From: Desulfobulbaceae bacterium BRH_c16a
GTDB lineage: Bacteria > Desulfobacterota > Desulfobulbia > Desulfobulbales > Desulfocapsaceae
Length of the DNA: 64,000 nucleotides
Assembly (NCBI GenBank): GCA_000961725.1
Contig: LADS01000031.1
Coordinates: forward strand, 1-64,000
Direction: 5' to 3'
The translations under genes were made by a program, and so were the position numbers. This document shows positions 52,089 through 60,782 of the stretch, in pieces (within the stretch, counting starts at the first letter, position 1; each line of letters begins with the position of its first letter). The notes below the pieces were generated by a model. That model had not been told where the DNA came from. It made no database searches and was given only the letters and a program-made list of their open reading frames with translations.

Positions 52089-53543
52089 ATGGCGCTCGAA
52101 CTCAGACAACAGCTCAAGCTTGCTCAGAAACTGGTAATGACGCAGCAGCTGCGGCAAGCCATAAAACTTCTACAACTCAACAGACTCGAGCTTTCCGACG
52201 CTCTGCAGGCAGAAATCGAACAGAATCCGGCGCTTGAAGAAGATTTTTCCTCTCCCGACGCTATTGAAACGCCTTTTTCACTGTCAACGACCATCGAAGA
52301 AAAAAGCGGCACGATAGAACCGGACATCACCGAAACCGTCAAGGTATCCGACGGATTTGCCGAAACGAACTGGGAGGATTACGCCAATAATTTCGACTCC
52401 AATTTCTCCTTCTCCCATGAAGTTCCTCCGGCAGACGCACCTTCGCAATTCGACTTCATCTCAGAAAAACCCGGACTCTCGGCCTATCTGCAGTGGCAGC
52501 TGGCCCACAGCAATCTCGACGAGAAAGAGTGGGAAATTGCCCTTTTCATTGTCGGCAATCTGAACAGGTATGGCTTTCTTGAGGTTGAACTCGACAAGAT
52601 CATCGAGGTAACGGCGTGTGAGCGGGACGATGCCGAATACATTCTGGAGGTGATCCAGGAACTGGACCCGCCGGGGATCGCGGCGAGAAATGTCAGTGAA
52701 TCTCTTTTTCTGCAGCTGGAAAGGCTGGGCAAGGGGAAGAGTCTTGCCGCCGAGATCGTGCTGCACCACCTGCCGCTTCTCGAAACCCGCAACTATAAGG
52801 CGCTTGCCAGGGAAACCGGGCGAAAAAGACCGGAACTGGAGCGGGCTATCAATTTCATCATTGCCGAATTGACCCCCTTCCCGGGACTGCCCTATTCCAC
52901 CGACAATACCAATTACATCGTCCCCGATGTCTATGTCCGGAAGATCAACGATGAATACGTTATCCAGCTGAACGAAGACGACCTTCCCCGCCTGAAACTG
53001 TCCTCGGTCTATCAGGAGATGCTGAAGAAGGATAAGGCCCTTGCCAAGGAATCGCGGCAGTACATCCAGGATAAGCTGAAAAACGCCGATTGGTTTATCA
53101 AATCGCTGTACCAGCGACAACGAACCATCTTTAAAGTAATGGAAAGTATTCTTCGCTTTCAATATGATTTCTTCGAACGGGGATCGGCCTATCTGAAACC
53201 GCTCATCCTCAAAGATGTTGCCGACGATATCGAGATGCACGAATCGACGGTCAGCCGCGTCACTTCCAACAAGTATGTCCATACGCCGCAGGGGATCTAC
53301 GAACTCAAATACTTTTTTTCCACTGCCATCCAGCGCGACGGCCAGGATGACATGGCGGCGGAATCGATCAAGACGCTGATCAGGAGAATGGTCCAGGAAG
53401 AAGATAGAAACAATCCCCTCAGCGATAACGCCATCTCCGAAAAGCTCGCCGAAGATAATATCAGAATAGCCCGCCGGACGGTTGCCAAATACAGGGAACA
53501 GCTGAAGATCCTCCCGGTCAAGCACCGTCGGCACGCGAAGTAG
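52089..53543 (+). CDS. rpoN: RNA polymerase sigma-54 factor
   Basis: 484 residues. The N-terminal glutamine-rich activator-responsive region (ELRQQLKLAQKLVMTQQLRQ then AIKLLQLNRLEL) and acidic region II are followed by the core-binding domain, a helix-turn-helix (IEMHESTVSRVTSNKYVHTP) and the C-terminal RpoN box ARRTVAKYREQLKI. Complete length. It directs transcription of sigma-54 promoters. Follows lptB by six bases. Confidence 0.97.
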   Translation: MALELRQQLKLAQKLVMTQQLRQAIKLLQLNRLELSDALQAEIEQNPALEEDFSSPDAIETPFSLSTTIEEKSGTIEPDITETVKVSDGFAETNWEDYANNFDSNFSFSHEVPPADAPSQFDFISEKPGLSAYLQWQLAHSNLDEKEWEIALFIVGNLNRYGFLEVELDKIIEVTACERDDAEYILEVIQELDPPGIAARNVSESLFLQLERLGKGKSLAAEIVLHHLPLLETRNYKALARETGRKRPELERAINFIIAELTPFPGLPYSTDNTNYIVPDVYVRKINDEYVIQLNEDDLPRLKLSSVYQEMLKKDKALAKESRQYIQDKLKNADWFIKSLYQRQRTIFKVMESILRFQYDFFERGSAYLKPLILKDVADDIEMHESTVSRVTSNKYVHTPQGIYELKYFFSTAIQRDGQDDMAAESIKTLIRRMVQEEDRNNPLSDNAISEKLAEDNIRIARRTVAKYREQLKILPVKHRRHAK

Positions 53544-53549
53544 CAGGTC

Positions 53550-54530
53550 ATGAGCTTCCTCGAACGGGTGTTTTATTTTCATCAGGAAGCAAGCCAGGGC
53601 AATTTTCCCAACGCCAGAACTCTCATCGAGCACTTCGAAGTATCGCTTGCCACTGCCAGAAGAGACATCAACTATCTTCGCGACAGACTTTTCGCCCCGC
53701 TCGCCTTTGATTCAAAAAGAAACGGCTTCTACTACCAGAATGAAGGTTTCCGGCTGCCTTTTGAAGAAAGCCCGCGGATCGTCTTTCTCCTGGCCATGCT
53801 TGGTAAATTCGCCGAAGAGGCAGGCCTTGGCAGTTTGCCCGAAGTGAGACAGCTGGAACAGCGATTGGCCACTTTGATCTCCGCCGATTACCAGAAAATT
53901 GTCGATTCCCTCTTCTGCCAGTGGATCGAGGTGGAATCGATCGATCATACGATCTTCGAGACCATCATCGAGGCGGTCGTAAAAAAACGGCTCATTGTTT
54001 TTGAATACCGGCCGATAGGCGGGCAGTCGAGGGAAAGAACCGTGGCGCCGCTGCAGATCATCAATTACCAGGGGCGCTGGTACCTGTACGGTTTCTGTAA
54101 TCTCCGCCTTGAAAACCGCCTTTTCCACATTGCCAGGATAAGTAAGGCTGCCCTCGGCAACTCGCCGATGCCTGCCGATCTCCAGTTTGATCGAAACCAT
54201 CTGATTCAGTCATTCGGCATCTTCCAGGGCAAACCACGCTACCAGGCGGAGATCCTCTTCACCTCTAAAGCCGCCGATCTGGTCCGCAAGCAGCACTGGC
54301 ATAAGGACCAGGAGTTGACGGCAGTTGACGATGGACTGCTTTTGCGGTTGCCGGTGAGCGACAGCCGGGAACTGCTCATGAAGGTTCTCCAGCATGGATC
54401 TCTGGCCCGTGTCATATCGCCCCCCGAACTCGTCATGCAGGCACAAAAAGAGACCTCTGCCATGGCCGGCCTGTATTCGACCGTAAAAATTGTCAAGACT
54501 GATCTGCCTGAAATTACATCAATTACTTGA
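53550..54530 (+). CDS. WYL-domain transcriptional regulator
   Basis: 326 residues. The N-terminal winged helix (NARTLIEHFEVSLATARRDI then NYLRDRLFAPLAFDSKRNGF) binds DNA. The WYL domain begins about residue 130 with IEAVVKKRLIVFEYRP and contains the naming motif GRWYLYGFCNLR. A C-terminal WCX-like part follows. WYL proteins sense ligands, often nucleic acids, and control DNA damage or defence genes. It lies 6 bases after rpoN, where hpf or ptsN is the usual neighbour, so cotranscription with lptAB-rpoN is likely. Confidence 0.82.
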   Translation: MSFLERVFYFHQEASQGNFPNARTLIEHFEVSLATARRDINYLRDRLFAPLAFDSKRNGFYYQNEGFRLPFEESPRIVFLLAMLGKFAEEAGLGSLPEVRQLEQRLATLISADYQKIVDSLFCQWIEVESIDHTIFETIIEAVVKKRLIVFEYRPIGGQSRERTVAPLQIINYQGRWYLYGFCNLRLENRLFHIARISKAALGNSPMPADLQFDRNHLIQSFGIFQGKPRYQAEILFTSKAADLVRKQHWHKDQELTAVDDGLLLRLPVSDSRELLMKVLQHGSLARVISPPELVMQAQKETSAMAGLYSTVKIVKTDLPEITSIT

Positions 54531-54677
54531 AATATCCCAGCTGCTGCAGTGAAAAAAGTAAAAACAGCAGCAAATCTATGCTAGAATCCTCCCCAGATTT
54601 TCACAATTAACAATTGTCATCTTCGTGTTAAGCTTACGAGTTTCCCATCACCTACTACTTAATAGGAGAATCAATCA

Positions 54678-55616
54678 ATGAGATACGCTTTTATCGCTTT
54701 AATTGTTTTATATCTGATCACTTACGGCTGCAATTCGGATGATTCGAAGACGAAGACGGACTCCCCCGACAAGGTGGAGCGCATCACCGTTGAAAAATCT
54801 CACCCGACAGCTCCAATCGACGCAACAGAGCAATCAGCCCAGGCCGGCCATGATCATGGGGCAGCAGCGCAACCCTCTGAGACCGCAGCAGTTCAGCCAG
54901 TTGAAGAGACTGAAAAGCCAACTGTGACCCAGGAACAATCGGCAGAAGAGCAGAGTGCTCTGCCTGCAGTGGCCGAGGAACAGATTGCTCCGCCTGCAGT
55001 GGCCGAAACTGCAGAAGAAGAGCAGGCGACTGTACAGGAACAGCCTGTCGCTGTAGCTCCCGAGGAACAATCGCCCCGGTTGAGCGAAGAGGACGCTGTC
55101 GCAGCGTATGCCGAGGACACGGTTGTCATGCCCTGCGGTCGGGTTTTTTTGCGAAAGGATATTCCGTGCCTTAACTGTCCGATGTTTCAGCTTGAGGAAG
55201 GCCCGATAGTGCAGGAAGAACCGATGCCCCAGGAAGAACCCCAGCAGCAGGCAGCACCGGCAATCACTGAAGATGAGCTGACTGCCGCCATGCAGAAGAT
55301 GGTGGAAGCCACCAATGATATGGTCCTGGTAACACGCCAGCTGGTCAATGCCACCGAGGAAATGATACAGGCAACCAAAGGGGCGGCAGCCGAGGTTATT
55401 ACTACGGGCAAGGAACTTCTGCAGGCGGAGGAAGCTGACAAAGCCGGCGAACAACCGGCTGAGGCAGGAGAACCTCAGACCCGGAACGAAGCTCAGGCCC
55501 CGTCTCCGGAAAAGGACGTGGTTGAGTCGATGAAAGAGGTGGTCGGCGCCGCCAAAGAGGTGATCGAAGTCACCAACGACGCCATCTCCAAGGCACTTGA
55601 ACCAAAACAACAATAA
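54678..55616 (+). CDS. Acidic Glu/Gln/Pro-rich lipoprotein-like protein of unknown function
   Basis: 312 residues. The N-terminus MRYAFIALIVLYLITYGC is a signal sequence with a poor lipobox ending at Cys18. Residues ~45-150 are low complexity with repeated EEQ.A.PAVAE-like units. A short unique Cys cluster follows (VVMPCGRVFLRKDIPCLNCP, Cys-x11-Cys-x2-Cys). The C-terminal half has weak helical repeats of the type MVEATNDMVLVTRQLV and MKEVVGAAKEVIEVT. It stands alone with its own promoter-like TATGCT-AGAAT upstream. Function unknown. Confidence 0.55.
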   Translation: MRYAFIALIVLYLITYGCNSDDSKTKTDSPDKVERITVEKSHPTAPIDATEQSAQAGHDHGAAAQPSETAAVQPVEETEKPTVTQEQSAEEQSALPAVAEEQIAPPAVAETAEEEQATVQEQPVAVAPEEQSPRLSEEDAVAAYAEDTVVMPCGRVFLRKDIPCLNCPMFQLEEGPIVQEEPMPQEEPQQQAAPAITEDELTAAMQKMVEATNDMVLVTRQLVNATEEMIQATKGAAAEVITTGKELLQAEEADKAGEQPAEAGEPQTRNEAQAPSPEKDVVESMKEVVGAAKEVIEVTNDAISKALEPKQQ

Positions 55617-55633
55617 TTTTAAATGATTTCTTC

Positions 55634-55665
55634 CCCCATTGTCGTTGCAAGCAACGGCAATGGGG
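55634..55665 (+). terminator. Hairpin downstream of the acidic lipoprotein gene
   Basis: CCCCATTG (55634-55641) pairs with CAATGGGG (55658-55665); inside, CGTTGC pairs with GCAACG around two A residues. The stem is strong but followed only by TTG, so termination would be partial. Confidence 0.5.
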
Positions 55666-55832
55666 TTGTACAGCAGAAAGTTAAACGTCTTTCCCGGGCG
55701 CTGATGATAAAGTTCTGATTGCCAAATTGCTGCCGGATAATTACTATCGTCGTGATTCCGGCCTCTTTCCGGAAAATAATTGACAACCCGGTTTTTGTGT
55801 CTTTCAATCCAGCCCTGCCAGGGGAGATCAGC

Positions 55833-56699
55833 ATGCCTGCACGACAATTTCGTTTCCGGCTCTACCTGCCGGTACTGTTCCTTCTCTGTTGCAGCCTCTC
55901 TTCCTGTTCCCGATTGATTACCAGCACGGTCATCAAACCGGCTATCGGCAACCTCCAGCAGCAGACCGATATCGAACTGGTATGCGAAGGCGCCCCTGCC
56001 TATCTGCTGATGCTCGACAGCATGCTCGTCTCCTCCCCCGACAACCGTGATCTGCTGATTACCACGACCCAATCCTATTCTGCTTACGCCACCGCCCTCG
56101 CCGAATGCGGTGGCTCCGACACCCGGATCACTGCCATTGCCGAGAAAGCGAACAACTATGGACAGAGCCTTCTCCGCCCCTTGCTGCCCTCGGGCAGCGG
56201 CACGGATATGGCCACCTTTGAGCGACGGCTGGCGCAACTGGGGAAAGACGATGTTCCCCCTGTTTTCTGGGGTGCCTCCGGATGGCTTACCTGGGTCCTG
56301 CAGCAAAAAGGCTCCCCGGCATCCATCGCCGATATGATTTTTATCGAAAAAATCATGGCAAGACTCCTGGAACTCGACGAGTCCTATCAGGGGGGCAGCA
56401 TTCATCTCTTTTTTGGCGCCTACTACGCAGCCAAACCCGAGATGTTCGGCGGCAGGCCGGATCTCAGCACCCACCATTTCGACAAGGCTCTGGCTATCTC
56501 CGGACGAAAATTTCTTCTTACCCAAGTCACCTATGCCGAAAAACTGGCCAGGATGACTATGGACAAAGATCTTCATGACAGTTTGCTGAGCGAGGTTCTT
56601 GACTTTCCCTTGGAGAGCGCTCCGGAATTCGGCCTCAGCAACAGGATAGCCAAAAACAGGGCCCAGAAATTGCTTGAAGAAAACTATTTCGCAGAGTAA
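55833..56699 (+). CDS. TatT-like TRAP-associated lipoprotein
   Basis: 288 residues from ATG 55833 (AGGGGAGA upstream). Lipoprotein signal LLCCSLSSCSR. The mature protein is mostly helical, with TPR-like stretches: MLVSSPDNRDLLITTTQSYS and TFERRLAQLGKDDVPPVFWG, then GSIHLFFGAYYAAKPEMFGG. This matches the TAtT family known from Treponema (Tp0956), a trimeric partner of a TRAP substrate-binding protein. It is directly upstream of dctP, so the four genes 55833-59555 form one TPR-associated TRAP uptake system. Confidence 0.82.
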   Translation: MPARQFRFRLYLPVLFLLCCSLSSCSRLITSTVIKPAIGNLQQQTDIELVCEGAPAYLLMLDSMLVSSPDNRDLLITTTQSYSAYATALAECGGSDTRITAIAEKANNYGQSLLRPLLPSGSGTDMATFERRLAQLGKDDVPPVFWGASGWLTWVLQQKGSPASIADMIFIEKIMARLLELDESYQGGSIHLFFGAYYAAKPEMFGGRPDLSTHHFDKALAISGRKFLLTQVTYAEKLARMTMDKDLHDSLLSEVLDFPLESAPEFGLSNRIAKNRAQKLLEENYFAE

Positions 56700-56739
56700 C
56701 AGATTTCATTTTATATAATTCGCATTTCCCGGAGACCCC

Positions 56740-57768
56740 ATGCAACGAGTATTTACGCCGATAGCATTTGTTCTGCTCTGTTTTGTCCTTAGCTGTCAGT
56801 CGCTTCAGGCCGCCCCCCGACATCTGTTCAAGATCGCCAGTCTCGCCCCGGCCGGTTCGGTCTGGGTTGAGCAGTTCGAGAATTTCGCCAGGTCGGTGGA
56901 AGAAAAAACCGGTGGAGAAGTCGGCTTTCGGGTCTATCCCGGCGGAGTAATGGGCGACGACCAGGCGATGTTCCGCAAGATGCGGGTCGGGCAACTGCAC
57001 GGCGGCGGCTTCACCATGACAGGAGTTTCCACCCTGGTTCAAGACTTCAGGGTTATGGCCATTCCCTTTCTCTTCGAGTCATATGAAGAAGTAGATTTTG
57101 TCAAGGAAGGGCTGCTCCCGACCTTTAAGGAGCGGTTCCGGGAAAAGGATCTGGAACTCATCGCCATGACCGAGGTGGGCTTCGTCTACGCCATGTCGAC
57201 AAAACCGATCGATACTCTGGAAGGCCTGCAGAAATCGAAGAACTGGAGTCCGGTAGGAGATCCGCTGTCCGAATCCTATCTGGCCGCCCTGGGGATTACG
57301 CCGGTCCAGCTGGCAATTCCGGACGTCTTGTCCTCCCTGCAAAGCGGTTTAATCGAAACGGTCTACAATTCCCTTTACGGCTCCATTGTCCTGCAATGGT
57401 TTACCAAGGCCCGCTACGTCGTCGATAAACCATATGGTTATGCCTACGGCGTCTTTGCCCTCGACCGCAAAAAATTTTCCAGCTTGTCCGAGGCTCATCA
57501 ACAAGCCATTGAGGAAGCGGCAGCCCTCCATTTTCCGATACTCCTGAAAAAAACCAGGGAAAGCAATCTCGATTCTAAACGGGTGATGATTGAACGAGGA
57601 ACGGAATTCCTTAAAATCGATGAAGAAACCGCAAGGGTATTGCAAGAAAAAAGAGACGAGGCTGTCCAGGGGCTGATTCCCGAGGCTCTTTCCAGGGAAA
57701 TTCATGACCTGACTACCGGTCTGCTCAAGGAATATCGCAGCAAAACCACCGGAGGGAAAGCACCTTGA
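56740..57768 (+). CDS. TRAP transporter substrate-binding protein (DctP family)
   Basis: 342 residues with a signal peptide (PIAFVLLCFVLSCQSLQA, cleavage after AA). DctP fold: FKIASLAPAGSVWVEQFENF, GVMGDDQAMFRKMRVGQLHG, LGITPVQLAIPDVLSSLQSG and GLIETVYNSLYGSIVLQWFT. It captures a solute, often a carboxylate, in the periplasm and hands it to the DctQ-DctM membrane pair. The immediate TatT neighbour suggests the ligand is delivered or held by that trimer. The substrate cannot be read from the sequence. Confidence 0.88.
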   Translation: MQRVFTPIAFVLLCFVLSCQSLQAAPRHLFKIASLAPAGSVWVEQFENFARSVEEKTGGEVGFRVYPGGVMGDDQAMFRKMRVGQLHGGGFTMTGVSTLVQDFRVMAIPFLFESYEEVDFVKEGLLPTFKERFREKDLELIAMTEVGFVYAMSTKPIDTLEGLQKSKNWSPVGDPLSESYLAALGITPVQLAIPDVLSSLQSGLIETVYNSLYGSIVLQWFTKARYVVDKPYGYAYGVFALDRKKFSSLSEAHQQAIEEAAALHFPILLKKTRESNLDSKRVMIERGTEFLKIDEETARVLQEKRDEAVQGLIPEALSREIHDLTTGLLKEYRSKTTGGKAP

Positions 57769-58274
57769 TCGAAGCGGACAAGCTGTATCCGACGAACAGG
57801 ATGCTTGTTTTTCTCGACCGGGTTGAAGAAAAACTGCTCTCTGCTATGCTTGCGGCGATGATCATCCTCGCCTGCCTGCAGATCTTCCTGCGTTTCGTTT
57901 TTTCGGGCGGCCTGCTGTGGATCGATCCGGTCCTGCGTTATCTGGTGTTATGGTGCGGTCTGGTGGGCGCTGTTTCCGCCACATCCCAAGGCAAACACAT
58001 CGCTCTCGATATTACCGGAAACCGGCTGCCTCCGGCAATCGTACCGTGGCTCACCCTCCTCACCCACCTTTTCTGCACCCTGGCCGCGGCAGGGCTTACC
58101 TGGGCGGGATGGCTCTTTCTTGCCGGCGAAATAGAGGCAGGCGGAGAGGGACCTTTGAAGCTGCCGCTGTGGTTCTGGAACAGTATTTTTCCTTTGGCCT
58201 TCGGCCTGATCTGCATGAAATACCTTCTGTTGTTCATTTTGCAGACCAGGATCCTCCTTTCCGGGAGCAAATAA
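57765..58274 (+). CDS. TRAP transporter small permease (DctQ)
   Basis: 169 residues, TTG start overlapping the dctP stop with GGAGGG upstream. Four transmembrane segments, e.g. LLSAMLAAMIILACLQIFLR and LTLLTHLFCTLAAAGLTWAG; the DctQ mark WIDPVLRYLVLWCGLVGAVS then ATSQGKHIALDI is present. It pairs with DctM to form the sodium-driven transporter core. Confidence 0.88.
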   Translation: MIEADKLYPTNRMLVFLDRVEEKLLSAMLAAMIILACLQIFLRFVFSGGLLWIDPVLRYLVLWCGLVGAVSATSQGKHIALDITGNRLPPAIVPWLTLLTHLFCTLAAAGLTWAGWLFLAGEIEAGGEGPLKLPLWFWNSIFPLAFGLICMKYLLLFILQTRILLSGSK

Positions 58275-58292
58275 GGGAATCGCGGGCAATCC

Positions 58293-59555
58293 ATGACACT
58301 TCTGAAAATCATCATCCTCTCTCTTGCCCTGTTCAGGACGCCACTGTTCCTGGTCATCGGTGCCCTGGCGCTGATTTCCTTTTACTCTGCGGACATCGAT
58401 ATTTCCGTGGTAATCATTGAAATGTCGCGGCTGGCCGATACTCCGCTGCTGGTATCCCTGCCGCTCTTTATTTTCACAGGCATCCTGCTCTCGGAGAGCA
58501 AGGCGCCCAGCCGGATGCTCCACTTCTCGAGAATCTTTCTCGGCTGGCTGCCGGGCGGAATCGCCGTAGTCACTTTGCTGGTATGTGCCGTTTTCACCGC
58601 GTTTACCGGAGCTTCCGGGATAACCATCTTCGCTCTCGGTGGACTGCTTTTGCCGACACTCCTCGAAGAGGGGTACCAAGAGCGGTTTTCCATGGGACTC
58701 ATCACCTCGTCCGGCAGTCTCGGCTTGCTCTTCCCGCCAAGTTTGCCACTTATCCTCTTCGGCGTAATTGCCGAAACACGAATCGATCATCTTTTTCTCG
58801 CCGGAATCCTGCCGGGTATGTTGATGCTTCTCCTGCTCATCGGCTACTCCCTGGTAAAAAGCCCGGGGCGCAAGGCAAGACCCGCATACAGCGGGAGAGA
58901 AATATTGAAGGGTTTGCAGGTCATCGCCTGGGAACTGCCCTTGCCGGTCATCCTGCTCGGCGGCATCTACGGCGGCATTTTTGTTCCCGGAGAAGCGGCG
59001 GCGGTGACAGCTTTCTATGTCCTGGTGGTTGAAGTGCTTATTCACCGCGATATTCGGCTGAGACAGCTGCCTTCGGTCATGAGCAAATCCATGGTGCTCT
59101 TCGGCGGAATTCTGGTAATCCTCGCCGCCTCTATGGCTTCCACCAATTTCCTGATCGATCAGCAGGTTCCGACCCGCCTGTTCGACTTCATTCAAAAATA
59201 CGTCCACGACAAATACTCTTTTCTGCTGCTGCTGAACATCTTCCTGCTCATTGTCGGGGCAATGCTCGATATTTTTTCCGCCCTGGTGTTGATCGTCCCC
59301 CTTATCCTGCCGATTGCCCTGGGTTATGGGGTAGATCCCATCCACCTTGGGATCATTTTCCTTACCAACCTGCAGATCGGCTACTGTACCCCGCCGGTGG
59401 GATTGAACCTCTTCCTCGCCTCATACCGGTTCGAGCGGCCGATAACCGAACTCTATCGTTCCACCCTGCCTTTTCTCGGTATCCTGCTCGTCACGCTCAT
59501 GATCATTACCTATCTGCCCCTGCTGAGCACTCTCCTTATTCAGCTCCTGGGGTAG
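58293..59555 (+). CDS. TRAP transporter large permease (DctM)
   Basis: 420 residues, around 12 hydrophobic segments. Typical DctM signatures: FTGASGITIFALGGLLLPTL near the middle, MGLITSSGSLGLLFPPSLPL, and late DPIHLGIIFLTNLQIGYCTP followed by PVGLNLFLAS. Imports the DctP-bound solute using the sodium gradient. Starts 18 bases after dctQ. Confidence 0.92.
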   Translation: MTLLKIIILSLALFRTPLFLVIGALALISFYSADIDISVVIIEMSRLADTPLLVSLPLFIFTGILLSESKAPSRMLHFSRIFLGWLPGGIAVVTLLVCAVFTAFTGASGITIFALGGLLLPTLLEEGYQERFSMGLITSSGSLGLLFPPSLPLILFGVIAETRIDHLFLAGILPGMLMLLLLIGYSLVKSPGRKARPAYSGREILKGLQVIAWELPLPVILLGGIYGGIFVPGEAAAVTAFYVLVVEVLIHRDIRLRQLPSVMSKSMVLFGGILVILAASMASTNFLIDQQVPTRLFDFIQKYVHDKYSFLLLLNIFLLIVGAMLDIFSALVLIVPLILPIALGYGVDPIHLGIIFLTNLQIGYCTPPVGLNLFLASYRFERPITELYRSTLPFLGILLVTLMIITYLPLLSTLLIQLLG

Positions 59556-59699
59556 GGCCTTGCTGTTCTCCCTGCTATTGAAATTGCCGATTGTTCTCCC
59601 TTAAACGATAGGAACAATGAATTGTACCTGAGGACGAATCTGTCGTACATTCGCCCCACAATGCAGGAGTTTTGGTAATTTCACATCGAGGAGAATGCA

Positions 59700-60713
59700 A
59701 TGAGAACGATTTTTTTTCTTGTCGGAGCACTGGTGGCCCTGTCGATACCGGTATCCGGCATGGCGCAGTCGCATGCTGCCGGAACAATAGTAATGGAGTT
59801 TGATCTTTCCGACTACCCCGCGGACCGGGAAGCACGGCTTTGGATTCCCTATCCTGTTTCCGATGCAGACCAGTTGATCACCGACATCTCTCTGTCAGGC
59901 AACTATGCGCAGTCTGCGGTATACTCCGACCGGCAATACTCCACCCCCATGCTCTATGCCCGCTGGGATAAAGGCGCCGCCAGCCGCAAACTGGTCCTGA
60001 GCTTTCATGCCGTCCGCCAGGAAGTGGTGAAAAAGGACTTCCCGGAAAAAGAAGGCGGCTGGGACCCGACGGATTACGCGCTGTATCTTGAGCCAACCAG
60101 TCTTGGACCGATCGATGGCCCGGTAAAGGTTCTGGCCGACGAGATTACGGCAGGGAAAACCACTGTTCTCGGGAAAGCCAAGGCAATCTATGACTGGATT
60201 TGCGGAAACATGTACCGGGATCCGATGACCAAAGGCTGCGGACCCGGCGACGTCTGTTCCCTTCTTGTCACCCCAGGCGGGAAATGCACCGATATCCACT
60301 CGGTTTTTGTCGCGCTGTGCCGGGCTGCCGGGGTCCCTGCCCGGGAAATTTTCGGGATCCGCCTGGGCAAGGAAGCCATAGTCGACATCTCCACCTGGCA
60401 GCACTGCTGGGCGGAGTTTTTCCTGCCCGGATATGGCTGGGTCCCTGTTGATCCGGCGGATGTCCGGAAGATGATGCTGACTGAAAATCTCACATCGGAG
60501 GATCCCAAGGCAAAAGAATACCATGAGTATTTCTGGGGTGCCTGGGATTCATATCGGGTAAAACTGGCAGTCGGCCGGGATCTGGTTCTCAATCCGCGCC
60601 AGGAAGGAGCGCCGCTCAACACCTTTGGCTACCCCTACGCCGAAGTGGGCGGCAAGGCACTGGACTGGCTTGATCCGAAAACATTCAGATATACTTTCAC
60701 CTACCGTCAATAA
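59700..60713 (+). CDS. Secreted transglutaminase-like cysteine protein
   Basis: 337 residues with signal peptide (FFLVGALVALSIPVSGMAQS). Core motif GGKCTDIHSVFVALCRAAGV with Cys196, WQHCWAEFF with His235 and WVPVDPADV with Asp251 form the transglutaminase catalytic triad. An N-terminal beta domain precedes it (ARLWIPYPVSDADQLITDIS). Periplasmic or exported peptidase or amidase activity is likely, the substrate unknown. It lies between two TRAP systems with a bidirectional terminator behind it; a link to either is unproven. Confidence 0.85.
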   Translation: MRTIFFLVGALVALSIPVSGMAQSHAAGTIVMEFDLSDYPADREARLWIPYPVSDADQLITDISLSGNYAQSAVYSDRQYSTPMLYARWDKGAASRKLVLSFHAVRQEVVKKDFPEKEGGWDPTDYALYLEPTSLGPIDGPVKVLADEITAGKTTVLGKAKAIYDWICGNMYRDPMTKGCGPGDVCSLLVTPGGKCTDIHSVFVALCRAAGVPAREIFGIRLGKEAIVDISTWQHCWAEFFLPGYGWVPVDPADVRKMMLTENLTSEDPKAKEYHEYFWGAWDSYRVKLAVGRDLVLNPRQEGAPLNTFGYPYAEVGGKALDWLDPKTFRYTFTYRQ

Positions 60714-60729
60714 TTATCATCCGGTTATA

Positions 60730-60764
60730 AAATGGCAGGACCGGCCGGGCCGGTCCTGCCATTT
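60730..60764. terminator. Bidirectional terminator between convergent genes
   Basis: AAATGGCAGGACCGG (60730-60744) and CCGGTCCTGCCATTT (60750-60764) are perfect complements of 15 bases with a 5-base loop. A/T ends on both sides allow termination of the transglutaminase gene and of the convergent TRAP permease gene. Confidence 0.8.
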
Positions 60765-60782
60765 GCCGCGCGATGAACAACC

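Noticed and set aside
54834-56576. 580-codon minus-strand frame
   Set aside because: It is the antisense shadow of the low-complexity lipoprotein and the TatT gene; composition is unnatural (His/Phe/Leu-rich repeats) and there is no start signal.
57948-59345. 465-codon minus-strand frame
   Set aside because: Antisense of dctQ/dctM; very Gln/Glu/Asp/Arg-rich, as expected from reversed membrane-protein codons.
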